Made by a program: the position numbers and the translations under genes. A stretch of 64,000 bases of DNA from Verrucomicrobiaceae bacterium (GTDB taxonomy: Bacteria > Verrucomicrobiota > Verrucomicrobiia > Verrucomicrobiales > Akkermansiaceae). The notes beneath the pieces are model-generated. The model was not told the origin of the DNA. It made no database searches and worked only from the letters and a program-made list of their open reading frames with translations. Where the stretch lies: assembly GCA_027487435.1 (NCBI GenBank), contig JAIYDP010000265.1:1-64000 (forward strand). Direction: 5' to 3'. This document shows, in pieces, positions 63,270 to 64,000 of the stretch; the stretch's first letter is position 1; each line of letters starts with the position of its first letter.

Positions 63270-64000
63270 TTGGAAAAGGTGAAACATCGAGCGGAAGAAT
63301 ATTTCCTGTCGCGGGGGTGGGAGGCGTTTGCGTTTCAACAGGAGACGTGGCGGGCGTTTGCGGCGGGGGCTTCGGGGCTACTGCATGCACCTACGGGGCA
63401 AGGGAAAACCTTGGCGGTTTATCTTGGGCCGCTGGTGAAGACTCTGGAGAGCAAGAAGGGGCTGTCGATTTTATGGATTACGCCGTTGCGGGCGTTGGCG
63501 GCGGATACGTTGCGAGCCTTGCGCAAGCCGATGGCGGAGATGGCACCGGAGTTGCAGGCTGAGGCGCGGACGGGCGATAGCTCGGGCACGGTGAAGGCGC
63601 GGTTGCGCAAATCGCTGCCGCATACGTTGGTGATCACGCCGGAGTCGCTGTCGCTGATGATGACGCATGCGGATTTCCGCGAGAAAATTTCTGGGCTGCA
63701 ATGTGTGATCGTGGATGAATGGCATGAGTTGTTAGGCAACAAACGTGGGGTGCAGACGGAGTTATGTTTGGCGCGATTGCGGCGATGGGTGCCGGGCTTG
63801 CAGGTGTGGGGGCTGTCGGCGACGTTGGGAAACTTGGAGCAGGCGGCAGATGTTTTGTTAGGGATGGACTGTGAGCATCGGCGCATCGTGGCGGCGGATG
63901 TTGCGAAGCCGATCGCGATAGAGACCTTGATCCCGCGAGAGATGGAGAGGTTTCCGTGGGCGGGACATTTGGGGCTAAATCTATCGGCGGCGGTGGTGCG
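63270..64000 (+). CDS. Ligase-associated DEXH-box helicase (3' end beyond window)
   Basis: The frame from TTG at 63270 (or GTG at 63279) continues off the right edge, giving at least 243 residues. The N-terminal part reads HRAEEYFLSRGWEAFAFQQE, then Walker A LLHAPTGQGKTLAVYLGP, motif Ia ITPLRALAADTLRAL, motif TPESLSLM, DEWH (motif II, VIVDEWHELLGNKRG) and SAT (GLSATLGNLEQA). This matches the Lhr-like ligase-associated helicase, which works with an ATP-dependent DNA ligase and an exonuclease in DNA repair. The start is chosen by similarity to family N-termini. The partners would lie outside the window. Confidence 0.87.
   Translation, partial: MEKVKHRAEEYFLSRGWEAFAFQQETWRAFAAGASGLLHAPTGQGKTLAVYLGPLVKTLESKKGLSILWITPLRALAADTLRALRKPMAEMAPELQAEARTGDSSGTVKARLRKSLPHTLVITPESLSLMMTHADFREKISGLQCVIVDEWHELLGNKRGVQTELCLARLRRWVPGLQVWGLSATLGNLEQAADVLLGMDCEHRRIVAADVAKPIAIETLIPREMERFPWAGHLGLNLSAAVV

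Noticed and set aside
63113-63562. Plus frame of 149 codons rich in Gly and Val
   Set aside because: It covers the helicase N-terminus in the wrong frame; the helicase frame has all the motifs.
1-64000. tRNA and rRNA genes
   Set aside because: No T-loop/acceptor arrangement or rRNA core was recognised on either strand by eye; a covariance search could still find one.

Overview
This 64-kb window looks like chromosomal DNA of a Verrucomicrobiota bacterium, probably of the Verrucomicrobiae. The evidence is indirect: a planctomycete-type cytochrome/DUF1549/DUF1553 protein beside a Tat-type DUF1501 protein, several PEP-CTERM surface proteins, very large secreted proteins, paired proteins with loosely repeated alpha-helical segments, and an abundant small-protein set typical of that phylum. 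No rRNA, tRNA or CRISPR array was seen. All family names come from motif recognition by eye, not from a database search.

Layout. (1) 1-10937, minus strand: a surface-polysaccharide (O-antigen type) cluster. Read in the direction of transcription it holds glucose-1-phosphate cytidylyltransferase, CDP-glucose 4,6-dehydratase, a PLP/[2Fe-2S] C3-dehydratase (E1), a sugar 3,5-epimerase, a tiny gene, an SDR reductase, a Wzx-type flippase, a pyruvyl transferase, a glycosyltransferase, an acyltransferase and a second glycosyltransferase cut by the window edge. Together these predict a CDP-linked 3,6-dideoxyhexose of the ascarylose type. (2) 11221-14632: ferritin-like protein, uronate isomerase, GNAT enzyme, small membrane protein and an entericidin-like lipoprotein. 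(3) 14684-17764: large secreted beta-rich protein. (4) 17907-21034: AAA ATPase plus TOPRIM protein, a probable split OLD/PARIS-like defence pair, with a HEAT-like protein upstream. (5) 21249-25277: DUF1501 and PSCyt1/DUF1549/DUF1553 operon. (6) 25473-28798: two coupled secreted helical-repeat proteins.

(7) 28903-41837, all minus: phosphodiester glycosidase, MscS channel, zinc-binding lipoprotein-like ABC receptor, a giant secreted protein of about 2260 residues with an embedded secretin/STN-like segment, a YdjY-domain protein, a small protein and a CobW/G3E GTPase lacking its usual cysteine motif. (8) 41989-46356: FAD oxidoreductase, lactonase-type amidohydrolase, SpoU methyltransferase, metallophosphoesterase and panD. 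(9) 46518-46963: a striking tandem array with a strict 22-bp period between panD and a divergent gene. (10) 48362-50253: an AT-rich, probably transferred pair, TcmP plus a three-Cys-motif DUF5131 protein. (11) 50607-55615: DapA-family aldolase, then a vitamin B12 uptake operon under a cobalamin riboswitch (DUF4465 PEP-CTERM protein, BtuB-like TonB receptor, secreted protein). (12) 55675-63218: lipoprotein, VapBC toxin-antitoxin, PEP-CTERM proteins, a phosphodiesterase-TPR-GNAT fusion, a symporter remnant and small palindromic repeats. (13) 63270-end: start of a ligase-associated DEXH helicase.

The best candidates for under-described biology are the 22-bp array, the TcmP/DUF5131 pair, the split OLD-like pair with its duplicated upstream element, the B12 operon with PEP-CTERM anchoring, the 950-residue fusion protein and the giant secreted protein.
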